64,000 bases of DNA from Lathyrus oleraceus (lineage: Eukaryota; Streptophyta; Magnoliopsida; Fabales; Fabaceae). The notes under the pieces are model-generated. The model saw only the letters and a list, made by a program, of their open reading frames with translations, had not been told where the DNA came from and searched no databases. The position numbers and the translations under genes are program-made. Positions 1 through 10,860 of the stretch are shown piece by piece (within the stretch, counting starts at the first letter, position 1; every line of letters begins with the position of its first letter). The DNA lies in assembly GCF_024323335.1 (NCBI RefSeq), contig NC_066581.1, positions 297,932,536 through 297,996,535 of the forward strand, in the 5' to 3' direction.

Positions 1-2
1 GT

Positions 3-1029
3 GAGGCATGTCAGAAAGGTAAATTTTCAAAAACATCTTTCAAAAAGAAAAATATTGTTTCTACCTCTAAGCCTCTAGAACTTCTTCACATTGGCCTGTT
101 TTGGCATGTTAAGACAGCGTCAGTCAATGGAAAGAAGTATGGACTAGTTATTGTTGACGACTTTAGTCGCTGTACATGGGTAAAATTTCTAAAGCACAAG
201 AGTGAGTCTCGCTCTGTATTCACTAGCTTTTGTTCCAAAGTGCAAAATGAATTTGACTCTAAAATCATCAGAGTCAGAAGTGATCATGGTGGAGAATTTG
301 AGAATAAATTTTTTGAGGAACTATTTGATTCTAATGGAATATCCCATGATTTATCCTGTCCTAGAACTCCATAACAAAATGGAGTTGTAGAGAGGAAGAA
401 TAGGACACTCCAAGATATGGCCAGAACCATGATCAATGAAACAAATATGGCTAAGCACTTTTGGGCTGAAGCAGTAAATACAGCGTGTTATATTCAGAAT
501 AGAATCTCTATAATACCTATTCTGGAAAAGACTCCCTATGAACTGTGTAAGGGAAGAAAACCCAACATTTCTTATTTCCATCCTTTTGGATGCTTTTGCT
601 TTATTCTGAATACTAAAGAACATCTGAACAAGTTTGATTCAAAAGCACAGAAAGGTATTATGTTAGGATACTCAGAACGCTCTAAAGGCTATAGAGTATA
701 CAACATGGGAACCAAAATTGTGGAAGAATCAATCCATGTTAGATTTGATGATAAGCTTGACCCTGAAATGTCAAAGCTAGTTGAGAAACTTGCAGATTTG
801 GAGATTACTCGTGCAGGTTCTGACGAAAAGACTAAAGCACCAGAAGTATCTGAAAGACACAAGCCAGATGAATCTGAAGCCTCAACCATCCAGAAGAAAT
901 CAAGAAGTCACCCCAACATATCTGAAGATTTGATTCTGGGAAACAAGGATGAACCTGTCAGAACTAGGTCGACATTCAAAGTATTTGAAGAAACTCCTCT
1001 AGGATTAGTTTCTCTAATCGAACCTGCTT
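3..1029 (+). pseudogene. copia integrase domain (pol fragment)
   Basis: This encodes the integrase that would insert the element cDNA. Reading starts inside the zinc-binding part (CQKGK near position 15). The catalytic core follows: Asp in VDDFSR, Asp in RSDHGGEF and Glu in NGVVERKN, so the D,D-35-E triad is intact. A C-terminal part with GYSERSKGYRVYN and a charged linker follows. One in-frame TAA at 372-374 stands where family members have Gln (PRTPQQNG context), a likely C-to-T change. The frame ends at SLIEPAS, interrupted by the LTR insertion at 1035, and resumes at 5896 as CDEALQD, exactly the usual copia continuation into RT. Confidence 0.9.
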
Positions 1030-1034
1030 CCTAT
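1030..1034 (+). repeat. Target site duplication of solo LTR, left copy (cctat)
   Basis: Five bases cctat precede the TG terminus at 1035. The right copy at 5896-5900 is cctgt, one mismatch. Removing the inserted LTR and one copy joins the copia frame from ...EPAS to CDEALQD, which supports the boundaries. Confidence 0.8.
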
Positions 1035-4000
1035 TGTAAGACCCTAATTTTGACTCTAAGATCCCTCATGACATCATATCATTGCTCAGTGCATTGCCTC
1101 AAGGATCATAGCATGTTTGGCTCCTTAACCCTAGGGTTGGGACTTGTGTGAGTAGTTTGAGACCACCAAGTATAGTTGTATTATATATTATTTCTTTTCT
1201 TATTTTGATTACTAACCAAAAGCACAAAAATATGTCACTAACTCTTTTTCTTTTGAAGCCCAAGTGGTCATGTGCTCCAATGCTCCTAGGAGGCTCCTAA
1301 GCCCAATGAAATGGCCAGATGAAGGTGAGAAAAAGCATGACAATGGTCCATAAAGCTCCTAATCATCATATATGTCTCCCAAGTATCTCAATTTTCCAAG
1401 TTGATCAAGATAACCCAAAGGGCTTAAGGATTGTTTCCCAAGGAAACCCTAATTCAACTGAGCTTTAATTGTGCCTTGCCCATGAAGCAACCCCAACCTA
1501 TGATCAAAGTTAATCAAGGTAAGTACTTTCATTCATCATTTTATGCATATATGAGCCTATTTGAGAATCCTCAATCATTTATTCATCAAGATTGGAAGTT
1601 TGGCCTTGAGAAGTTGACCAGTCAAGTCCTCTGACTAAGCTGAACACCATTGAGATATAACTTTTGATATGTTTGTCAAATAAAGATATCCCCAAGAACA
1701 AAAATGTTCTTAAGAACCATATGGACAACTTTCATTTTCATAACAAAATCCATTTGAAACTTGTAAGGTCATCATTCATTTCAAAACATTATAGGTCATT
1801 TTGACTGAAACCCTAATTTTGGGTCAACCTACCAAGGGCATAACTTCTTTATTTTTTTATGATTTTGAGGTGAGACCACATAAGCTTGAGATGTCTATGT
1901 AAAATGTTATGTTGGAAAAAATTTCATAATCCTAAAATAAACACATGTGATAATACAAAACATTATAGGTCATATTGGACCTAATTCATTAAATTTAAAA
2001 AAGTACCCAACTTCAAATGCCCATAACTTTGTCATATAAAATCCAAATTATGAAAACTTTGAGTCTAAATTGATGATCTTAAACTATCTACAACTTTGAT
2101 GTTGGAGGTTTTTCCATTTGAAGCTTGCATCATGAAAACAAAGAGGTTTGATTAAGCTTGCTTTTTGGGAAATTTTTCAAAGTACTTTGAACATGTTTTG
2201 TACTTGGATCTTCCAAGCCAGTTTTCATAAATTCCCAAATGCCAAATGAATTTTTTCCCAACATGACTTTTGTTCCTTATTTCAAGGGATTTCCAACCAT
2301 TACTCACATTACTCTTTTGGACTTACCATTGGGAGTTTCGAAGACCTTTCCATTCATGTGCATTTTGGTATTTCATGTTATAACTTGGTATGCAAGCTGA
2401 TTCCACTTCATGTACACGTCCAAATCCATTCCATATGAACTCAGCAAGATGTTTCACTCATCATTGGGCCTCACACGCGCCTGTACAGGCCCATGCATCC
2501 AATTTTAATTTGCCATGCACACATGAGAAGTGTGATCATTTGAGACTTTCAGCTATAAATAGAGCTTCCCTCTCATTCATTCATCAACCTTTTGGAGATC
2601 TAAATTGCTGCAGCATTGAAACCATAGCCATACCAAAGGAATTTGATCAAAAAATTTCTAACTTTCGAGCTTGAAATTCAGCATCATTAGCTGATCTTCA
2701 AAGCTTAATTCCTTAACCTTTCATTTCCACTGCATCTCTAGAGCAAAGAGGAGCCAAGATCTTGAAGGTTTCGTGGCCTGAAGAGCTTCAATTCAGAGGT
2801 ATATACTCAAACTTTTTGGATCTAGAACTTGCAATTCAATGTAGTATTCTTGTGTTTGTGTGGTTTTTTGAAGTCCTCACACTTGAGGCAAGCCAATGGT
2901 GGTTTCAATTTTCCATTTGGTACATTTTCAGTTTGAACACCATGATCTTCCACTTCAAATTTCTCTCAATATAGGAAGAGTGAGGAAGATCCATGGATAC
3001 ATTGGTGATCTCCATCACACGAGCTTCATTTCCATGTCCTTACTTTCCACTTTTGTTAAACTTTTTTCTCTGCAACTGGTGGCCGGCTTCTGTTGGCTCG
3101 CCGGAGAAGATGGTGGTTTCCACCACCACCATAACGTGTCTTGCTTCCTGGCCCTTGGATCTGACTTCCACGTTTTAATCTCATTCATCCATTGTGTTTA
3201 CTTATTTTAATTCAAGATGTTGCGCGCTTGAATAATGTACACCATGCGCCATCAGATCTGGACAGTCCATCCATGCCACGTCAATTAATGAATTGCATCA
3301 CGCGGCTGTGGTTTTTTCCATTTAATTCATTTTCTTTTATTTTCAGTTAATTCAATTGATTTTAAAAAATTTATAAAAAAAATTTTGAAGTCATAAAAAT
3401 ATGAGACCAATTCCACAATTTTTCTTGAAAAATCTAGTTTCATATTTTGATTTTTAATTATTTTTGTGACTTCATTTAATATTTTTTATGAATTATTTGG
3501 TTTTTAATAGTTTTAATTCATTTTAAAATACTTTCTGACTTTTGAAAAATCCAAAAATATTTTCCTATTATTTATGGATCATGATAAATCAAGAAAAATA
3601 GTCTCATCAATTTCTTATTTGATTTGAGATTTATTTGAGATTTTAATCCATTTTGTGCTATTTTTAATTGTTTTTAATTGTTTTAAATTGCTTTCTGATT
3701 TCAAAAATTGATGAGAAAATTAGTCAAAGCTTGTTTGACTATGTTGAACCTATGACAATTTAATTGGACTTTTCAAAGTTGATTTGAATTGAATTTGAGG
3801 TTTGACTTTATTTGATTATTTTTTATTTGCATTTTGTTTTAATTTAAAAAATACCAAAAAAATATTATTGACTTGTTGACTTGTTATCTTCATTTCTTTT
3901 CTGTTTGGTGTTGATTGGTGATGATTTTATTCATATTTGATCAATTGGATTTGGTGGTTGTCTTCTTTTCCCCTCCCTTTCATCTTCATCCCATTCTTTC

Positions 4001-5895
4001 CATCATTGGCCAATGAGTTAAGTTCTTATGGTTGGTCTTGACAAGTGATAGGTTTAACCTTCTTTGATTCAAACCATACTCAACTTGATCCATGATCAAG
4101 TGAGTTGTTTTGTGTCAAAGATAGGTTGCTTCTTGGTCAAGCAAATAACCTAAAGACAATACAAGACCCTTCCCCTTTTGTTTTGGCATGGCAAGTTTAT
4201 GGAGCTTAGCTTACTAGTTATGATCTCTAACTTGTGTTTCTTTGCCTATATTTTTATTGACCGGCCTTAGATAGGTGTGACTACTACATTAGTCCACTTA
4301 CGATTGCTTAACATAGCGCTACATTGTCTTATGACAAGCTAACATAACTTCACTAACTACTAACTTTAATTTGAAGCATTTAATTTCTTGCCATTTACTT
4401 TTAATACCATTTATTTCTTGCTCATTTATTCATATTAATTTTCACTTTGCTCACTTGAGCACATATTTTATGTTTATGTCATCTTTCTTTTTCTCATTTG
4501 AGCCCATTATTGTGTATAAATATATTGCTATCTTGTGTTTGCTTTGTGTTTGTTTTGTGTGAACCAATTGCAAAAGGAGAAAGGACATAAAATTAGGACT
4601 TACCTATGCTTAAAGGAGTTCAAGAGCAACTAGGCCTCATGCCTTTAGAATGCAAAATTTGTTGAAGAGCAACTAGGCCTCATGCATTTAGAATGCTAAA
4701 ATCCAAAGTTGACCTTAAAGGATTTCTCTTCCAAACTTATTCTTTGTCTATTCCCTTTATTGTGTTATGAACTTTTTGATGTTTGCTTGTGTGTGATAGG
4801 GATCCCACTTTGAGATTGTGAGAAGAGGACCATTGTCATGAATAGCCAAATTAAGAGACAAGCCAAATGAAGATCCTAGGAGCTTGAGTTCAAATTGTTT
4901 GATTTCTTGATTGTATGATAAGTCCAAAGGAAAGGAGCATCTTGAGTCATCTTTATGACTTCAAGAAAAGGAACTCCAAGGGTTTTTCTTTCTCCTCTTA
5001 TCTTTGTATGCTTTAAGAATAGCCCTTCTTTCTTCTCCCCACTCTAACCAAGCCAAAAATCATTTTTAAAACTTTGACTTTATTTCAAATTAGAAACCTA
5101 GGCCTTAAGCTTTCGACTTTTCAAAACCATTTTCATAAATACTCATTGTGAATAAACTTTAATCCCACTTTGACTTCATTTTGTAAATAAACCTAACTTA
5201 TAAATATAACCCATTATAAGTTATTTTGTGGATCCAATGGCCACTTTGTTAAAACCTTTTTCAAAATATTAGTCATAGGTTTGAGTTATCATAGTGGTTG
5301 ATGTAAATCTCACCTCATCCTTAGGGTTGGATTATAAGTCTTCCATGCTTATTGTAGGGTTAACCCCTCACTAGCATGTTGAAGCCTTCCTCACATGGTG
5401 GATTGTTGGTTTAGGTTGAGTTTTCTCCCTTTGATAACAAAAGACCTTAAGGCTTTTTGATTAAAATCAATTCACCAATCTTTGAGATTTTTACCCCGAA
5501 CTACGAGGTTTTGATCCTCCTTTGTGATGGTACGTAGGCAATGGGTTCATCCATTCAAACAACAAATTTGTAAATATAATCTATTCTCTTCTCATCCCTC
5601 CAATCTTTTGTACAAATCTTTTCACAAATACCAACCTACAACACATATTTGCAAAAAGGGTTCCCTTAGAGTACTAAGGATGTTTTGGGTGCGTAAAACC
5701 TTCCCATTTCATATCCAACCCCCTTACCTAGTTCTCTGACATTTTTATTAGTTTTTTATTTGAAAAACTTCTTACTTGGCTTTTGTTCTCTTTTTAGCCT
5801 TTCCTTTGGAAAAATAAAAGTGTGGTGGCGACTCGAATTGTATGTTGACTTTTGGTTTAGTCAATAAACCTAAAAGTAACGAAAACCCCGCTACA
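1035..5895 (+). mobile_element. Ogre solo LTR, 4861 bp, inside the copia pol gene
   Basis: It begins tgtaagaccctaatttt and ends ccccgctaca (TG...CA). It is flanked by the 5-bp duplication cctat/cctgt. Both flanks are copia pol, and there is no PBS, PPT or internal Ogre sequence, so this is a solo LTR left by recombination between two LTRs. Length and sequence match the 5' LTR of element C (42612-46513 plus 51581-52564, about 4.89 kb when its insertion is removed), so both belong to one subfamily. The TATA box lies at LTR base 1520 in both. I see no gene in it. Short open frames here are chance. The 3' part holds the GAACTACG/TACGTAGGCA box at 5498-5540 and ends in the conserved gtggcgactcg stretch. 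Confidence 0.92.
2554..2561 (+). promoter_or_regulatory. TATA box of Ogre LTR (TATAAATA)
   Basis: TATAAATA at LTR base 1520, followed by agagcttccctctc. The same offset (1520) is found in the LTR of element C and nearly the same (1515-1517) in E and B. It is the likely start region of the LTR transcript. Confidence 0.7.
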
Positions 5896-7410
5896 CCTGT
5901 GATGAGGCACTTCAAGATAGTGACTGGGTTCTGGCTATGAAAGAAGAGCTAGATCAATTCTCAAAGAATGATGTCTAGGATCTTGTTCCAAAGCCTAAAG
6001 GAACTCACATTATTGGAACCAGATGGGTGTTTAGAAACAAACTGAACGAATGAGGAGAAGTTGTCAAAAATAAAGCACGACTGATGGCACAGGGGTACAG
6101 TTAACAAGAAGGCATTGACTACAACGAAACCTTTTCCCCAATCGCCAGGTTAGAATCTATTCGCTTGTTTCATTTGTTGTAAATCACTCAATCAAACTAT
6201 ATCAAATGGATGTAAAGAGTGCATTTCTTAATGGTTATATATCAGAAGAAGTTTATGTCAATCAACCTCCAGGTTTTGAAAATTCTAAATGTCTAGAACA
6301 CGTTTTTAAACTTAAGAAACCACTATACGGTTTAAAATAAGCTCCGAGAGCGTGGTATGAAAGACTAAGTAATTTTCTTCTGGAACATGAATTTATTAGA
6401 GGAAAGGTTGACTCTACACTCTTCTGTAAAAACATTATAAATGATCTCATGATATGCCAGATATATGTTGATGACATTGTTTTTGGTTCAGCTAACCCTT
6501 TTGAAAGTCAAGAATTCTCTGAGCTAATGCAGACAGAATTTGAAATGAGCTTAATGCAAGAACTAAGGTTTTTCTAGGGATTCAAATCAATCAAGCTTCA
6601 GAAGCTACCTACGTCTATCAAAGTAAATACATAAAAGACATTCTGAAGAAGTTCGAAATGGCTGAATGCAAACTTGCTAAGACACCTATGCATCCAACCT
6701 GCATTCTGGAAAAAGAAGAAATTAGTCAGAAGGTTTGTCAGAAGCTCTATCGTGGTATGATAGGATCTCTTCTCTATCTGACGGTTACACGTTCTGATAT
6801 TCTGTTTAGTGTATGTCTCTGTGCCAGATTCCAATAAGATCCTAGAGAATCTCATTTAACAGCTGTTAAAAGAATCCTCAGGTATCTGAAAGGAACCCCT
6901 AATCTGGGCCTGATGTATGAGAAAACATCAGAGTATATACTCTCTAGTTATTGCGATGCAGATTATGCAGGGGACATAATGGAACGTAAAAGTACATCTT
7001 GGAACTGTCAGTTCTTGGGAAATAATCTTATATCTTGGGCCAGCAAAAGGCAATCAACCATAGCTTTGTCCACTGTAGAAGCAGAATATATATCAACATC
7101 ACTCTGCACTATTCGGATGCTCTGGATGAAGAATCAACTTGAAGACCTTTTGATCTTTGAGAGTAACGTTTCTATTTTCTGTGATAATACTGCTGCCATT
7201 TGCTTAAGTAAGAATCTTATCTTGCATTCCAGAGCTAATCACATAGAAATAAAACATCATTTCATTAGAGACTATGTTCAGAAAGGGGTAATCACTTTAA
7301 AATTTATTGATACAGACCATCAATGGGCTGATATTTTTACCAAACCCCTCGCTGAAGATAGATTCTCTTTCATTTTGAAAATTTTAAACATTCAAGTTTG
7401 TCCAGAATGA
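5896..7410 (+). pseudogene. copia reverse transcriptase-RNase H (pol fragment)
   Basis: This is the continuation of the copia polyprotein after the solo LTR. Visible parts are the RT N-terminus (RWVFRNKL, KARLMAQG, YNETFSPIARLES), the MDVKSAFLNGYI block, PPGFE, KPLYGLK and the catalytic YVDDI near 6466. RNase H has CDADYAGD (about 6954), STVEAEYIS and FCDNTAA, then the terminal ADIFTKPL. Damage: TAG near 5979, TGA near 6050, TAA near 6103, a frameshift after RLESIRL near 6165, a stop after YGLK near 6340, a frameshift near 6560 and a stop at 6836-6838 (RFQ-stop-DPRE). From about 6840 the frame is open to the natural end at 7410. Both catalytic centres look intact despite the interruptions. 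Confidence 0.9.
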
Positions 7411-7788
7411 AATATGCCAATGAAATAGCAAAATAAGACTCTGAAGTAAACATATGGGATCTGAACCTGATTCTGATGCTACTACCGGTTAGAAGCTATC
7501 TGAATAAGAAATCCTCAGGATCCAACCTTTTGGTATCCCTGAAGATCAGATGAAGTAACACGTGGTACCTCATGCGTCTGACCTTGGAACTTCTAGACAG
7601 CTGTCTAGCAGAAATCAAGAGACAAACTCTTGAAATCTCCTCGAGCAGTGTGCTGAGTTAGGGATTAGACCTCCATCATGGGCTGTAATCATTCTTCTCC
7701 AAACGTGCTTACTTGGTTAACGTGCTGCATTTAATGTTTTAACAGTTAAACTCTCTCATTACTGTCGTTTTGCATGCATCCTCATAGG

Positions 7789-7796
7789 TATAAATT
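7789..7796 (+). promoter_or_regulatory. Candidate internal promoter for the copia extra ORF (TATAAATT)
   Basis: TATAAATT lies 162 bases before the extra-ORF ATG. A TGCATGCA motif (RY-type) stands at 7771-7778, and a pyrimidine tract (7847-7877) follows. The arrangement resembles a plant pol II core promoter. Use is inferred only; the ORF may instead be made from a spliced genomic RNA. Confidence 0.4.
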
Positions 7797-7844
7797 CATT
7801 TCACACACTACATTTGCACACTTTTACACTCACGACCACACTAA

Positions 7845-7846
<2 letters not shown>

Positions 7847-7877
<31 letters not shown>
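7847..7877 (+). repeat. (CT)n microsatellite in leader of extra ORF
   Basis: A 31-base pure CT tract. Pyrimidine-rich 5' leaders are common in plant genes. The tract lies between the TATAAATT box and the ATG at 7958. Confidence 0.95.
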
Positions 7878-7881
<4 letters not shown>

Positions 7882-7957
7882 CTTCATCATCCTCAAGATT
7901 TCTGCAGTTTTCATCAAGTTCTTCATCCTTCAACCTTCATCTTCAACTGTGTTCTTC

Positions 7958-9174
7958 ATGGTCGCTCAACAACAATCCGTCTACAACTTCTCTCAACAAA
8001 TGAACTCAACGGAGCAAACACCCATTTCTACTCAACAAGCTACAGCAACCACTAATGTCGTTTCAACCCCAATCTATAGGGAACCACATATCCTCGATCA
8101 TGAACCTCACATTCACCTAGCAACACCGTTTGAAAAACTGGAAGTACTATGTGAGTCGCTAGTGGACTTTGAAAACATGAAGAAGAATGGCGTAGACATA
8201 ACTGAATAGTTGAGAATGCAAGGGTGGGAAACCTATTTTCAACGCCTCTATGGCCCTGTGTACACAAATCTGATGAAGGAGTTCTGGCATTTAGCAGACT
8301 CAGATGATCACTACATTGTCTCCTACGTTTTGGGAGTCAAGATAGTCATCACTGAGAAATCTATTGCTTCTCTTCTGAACATGGAGAAGACAGGAGGAAG
8401 ACGCATCTACAATATCAACCCTAGGGAAAAATACCTGTCCCAGGAAATTAACCCTACTATATTTCAACAGAGCGTTGAAGGCAAACACTCCAAGAACAAA
8501 GAGCTCCATCAGAACCTCCGTGTCTGGTTAAAGATCATCTTAGGCACCATTCATCATCGCCCTGCATAAAACTCTTTTGATTACATCAACACAGATCAGA
8601 AGTGTATTATGTACTACATTCACAAGGGGATGAAACTCTGTCTACCAGCATTGCTCTTCAAGTATCTTAGAGACTCTATTAAACACACCAAAAACAACAT
8701 GAAGACCAGAAACTACATCCCTCCGGGGAGACTTATATCAGATGTGTTGATTGAGAGTGGCTTAGTGGATCACTTGATTCAGTTCAGACTCATGGAAGAT
8801 GTCACTATTGACATTGGAAGACCGCTGAATGCTCGGAATCTGAAGAGCATGGGGATCATTGATCAAGTAAGAGATAAACCAATGCTTGACACCTCCTGGG
8901 AAGCACTCAGGGATCAGATGGAGATTCCCAATGGACTCTACCTATTCTCCAAGATTGACCCTCCAGAGGTAGTAGCTTACTATCTACAGGACCTTGCCAA
9001 TCAAGAGGTGGACATCTCTAACTTCATAGTGGACTGGCTACCTGAGCATCCACCAAACTTTATGAAGATGATGCGAGAGCCCTCTTAGAAGTCCAAGAAG
9101 GCTAAGAAAGCAAGACTGGGAGAATCCTCTGGGTCAAGACCTCCAACACCTCTGGCTGGATCTCCAAGTAAGTT

Positions 9175-9230
<56 letters not shown>

Positions 9231-10348
9231 TAAAATAAAACCTCTTGCTTCTTCTCTTCCCTAAACCACTCCAATATACACCACCTCTGAAACTCCTCCC
9301 TCAACCACCAGAACCTCTAACCCACCCTCACTTAAATTCAACCTTGCTACCACCACGCTACCTGTTTCTGAAGCAGAAATGCTAAATGACACTACTTCAC
9401 CATCATCATCACCATCTCCATAATCCCCACTATACTACGTACTTTCCTCCGATAACGAACCATCTGACCCCCAATCCCCCACTCTGGCTCAACTACAAGC
9501 CCGTGCTCTGGCCTCTCAATAGCCATCACACTCTGAACCTGAACCAGAAGTCACTTCCCCACCTCCTGAACATCCAAATCCAACCACACCTGAACAACCT
9601 CAAACACCACCACCTGCACAATAACCAAATCCACCTCCTGCACAACCAATCAACTCTGAACCGTAACCAACCCACTCACCATCTGAACCAAAGCCATAAC
9701 CTGAACAAACAACACAGACACCTTCTTCCATTCCCACACCCACAACTTTCGTTGCCTCCATAACTCCCACACTAAATATCAGTGCCCCAAACTCACCTTC
9801 TCCATCCTCCCCAGCCTCTGCCACTGAACCAGAGACTACCCTCCCTACCCTAGAAGAAGCAATACAGGTTTTTGCAGAGTCTTTAGTAGAGAAGATCAAG
9901 TCTCTAACGATCAATTCTGGAATCAGTGATGATCCCTCTGAAGTAAGGATCCAATGGAACAGAGTGATCAATTGGATGACCTCTGAAGCCTTAAACTGAA
10001 AGGCCTCTCTAAACAAGTGCGCAACAAGTCCATCAGAGACGCTGGTATTAGGCTCCAAGAGTTCTTGGCCAGAGAGGCTGAGGAACGAGCTAGGAAGGAA
10101 GCTGAAGACAAAGCACGCCAAGAAGAAGAACAGCGGATCAGAGAAGCTGAAGAGAAGGTTGTTGCTGATGCTGCTACGGCTGCTATTGAGGCTGAGGTAA
10201 AAGCTAAAGCTGAAGTTGAAGAAGTAGCTCGTATTGCTGCAGAAGAAGCTGCCAAGGCCAAAGCTAATGCACTGACTCAAGGGGAGCACTCCAACTTTGG
10301 GTTCGTCCCTCTGGTCTTGAAGACTCTGAAGGAACTGCAAAAAGAATA
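7958..10348 (+). pseudogene. SIRE/Maximus extra ORF (env-position ORF), decayed
   Basis: A long ORF downstream of pol, starting MVAQQQSVYNF. The N-terminal half is globular (about 7958-9085; WETYFQRLYGPVYTNL, VLGVKIVITEKSIASLLNM, GRLISDVLIESGLVDHL). I recognise it as the plant-transposon protein domain found after pol in SIRE/Maximus elements. A Pro/Ser/Thr/Gln-rich linker follows (about 9100-9850). The C-terminus is a long Ala/Glu-rich coiled coil (about 10060-10270) ending KTLKELQKE. Damage: TAG 8207, TAA 8567, TAG 9086, a frame change across the CT microsatellite at 9179-9228, several TAA/TAG in the linker where Gln or Pro codons are expected, and a frameshift near 9995. The family role is unknown. 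An envelope role has been proposed, but I see no clear membrane segment. Confidence 0.75.
9179..9228 (+). repeat. (CT)25 microsatellite within the extra ORF
   Basis: A pure 50-base CT tract. The reading frame is different on its two sides (frame 2 before, frame 1 after), so it has either grown inside the ORF or marks a short intron: aagtaagt precedes it. Confidence 0.95.
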
Positions 10349-10846
10349 ACAAGTGGTTTGGGCTAGGCTGGACAACAGGATTCTGTCAACAACAACATTC
10401 AGAACATGTTGTCTCAGCTGCTCCAAATGATGCCTCCGCTCCCAAACCCTTAGGCACCTAGGATATTTGCTTGTTGCTTTTCTGATTTGATGTTTCTTTT
10501 TGCTTTCTGATATCTGCCTTCTGTGTTGCTTCTCTATACCTTCTCTTTTTATCAATATCATTTTATTTGCTATGTCTTTTTGATTCTGATAAAAAGGGGG
10601 AGAACTAAAACAGCTCTGATGGAAACAAAGCTAAATCCTCTCAAAGCACTGCAAACATTACTATAAAAAATTATTAAACCAATGACTAAAGATATGCAGG
10701 AAAGTAGCTAAAGCACTAAACCAAGGAAGGTCCGATAAGAACTTCTGATTAATTTAAGGATCTAACTCAGGGGGAGTCCTCTTCCTTATCTGATTTGAGA
10801 ATTTTTGTACTATTTTACCTCTACTATGTATTGTTTTGTCATCATC
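10349..10846 (+). other. copia 3' untranslated region
   Basis: Noncoding. It holds two earlier purine tracts resembling the true PPT (10591-10604 aaaaagggggagaa and about 10769 cagggggagt) before the PPT that abuts the LTR. Confidence 0.7.
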
Positions 10847-10860
10847 AAAAAGGGGGAGAT
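10847..10860 (+). promoter_or_regulatory. copia polypurine tract
   Basis: The sequence aaaaagggggagat lies immediately before the TG of the 3' LTR, the expected site for plus-strand primer formation by RNase H. Confidence 0.9.

Larger units (their letters stand above)
7411..7957 (+). other. Spacer between copia pol and the extra ORF
   Basis: No credible coding sequence. The last 190 bases look like a plant core promoter and leader: tgcatgcatcc (7771), TATAAATT at 7789-7796, a CA-rich stretch and a (CT)15 tract before the ATG of the extra ORF at 7958. Confidence 0.7.

Noticed and set aside
2390..3210. Possible host gene exons (open frames with TATA box upstream at 2554).
   Set aside because: Sequence is the transcribed part of an Ogre LTR, repeated in the C LTR at 44000-44800 without the frames being kept.
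9386..9763. His/Asn/Leu-rich open frame starting with a His run.
   Set aside because: A shifted frame of the Pro/Ser/Thr-rich linker of the Maximus extra ORF; the true frame reads a Gln/Pro/Thr-rich linker.
9600..10352. Long minus-strand open frame (250 codons) rich in Ser, Phe and Val.
   Set aside because: Complement of the Pro-rich linker and Ala/Glu coiled coil of the plus-strand extra ORF; no independent support.
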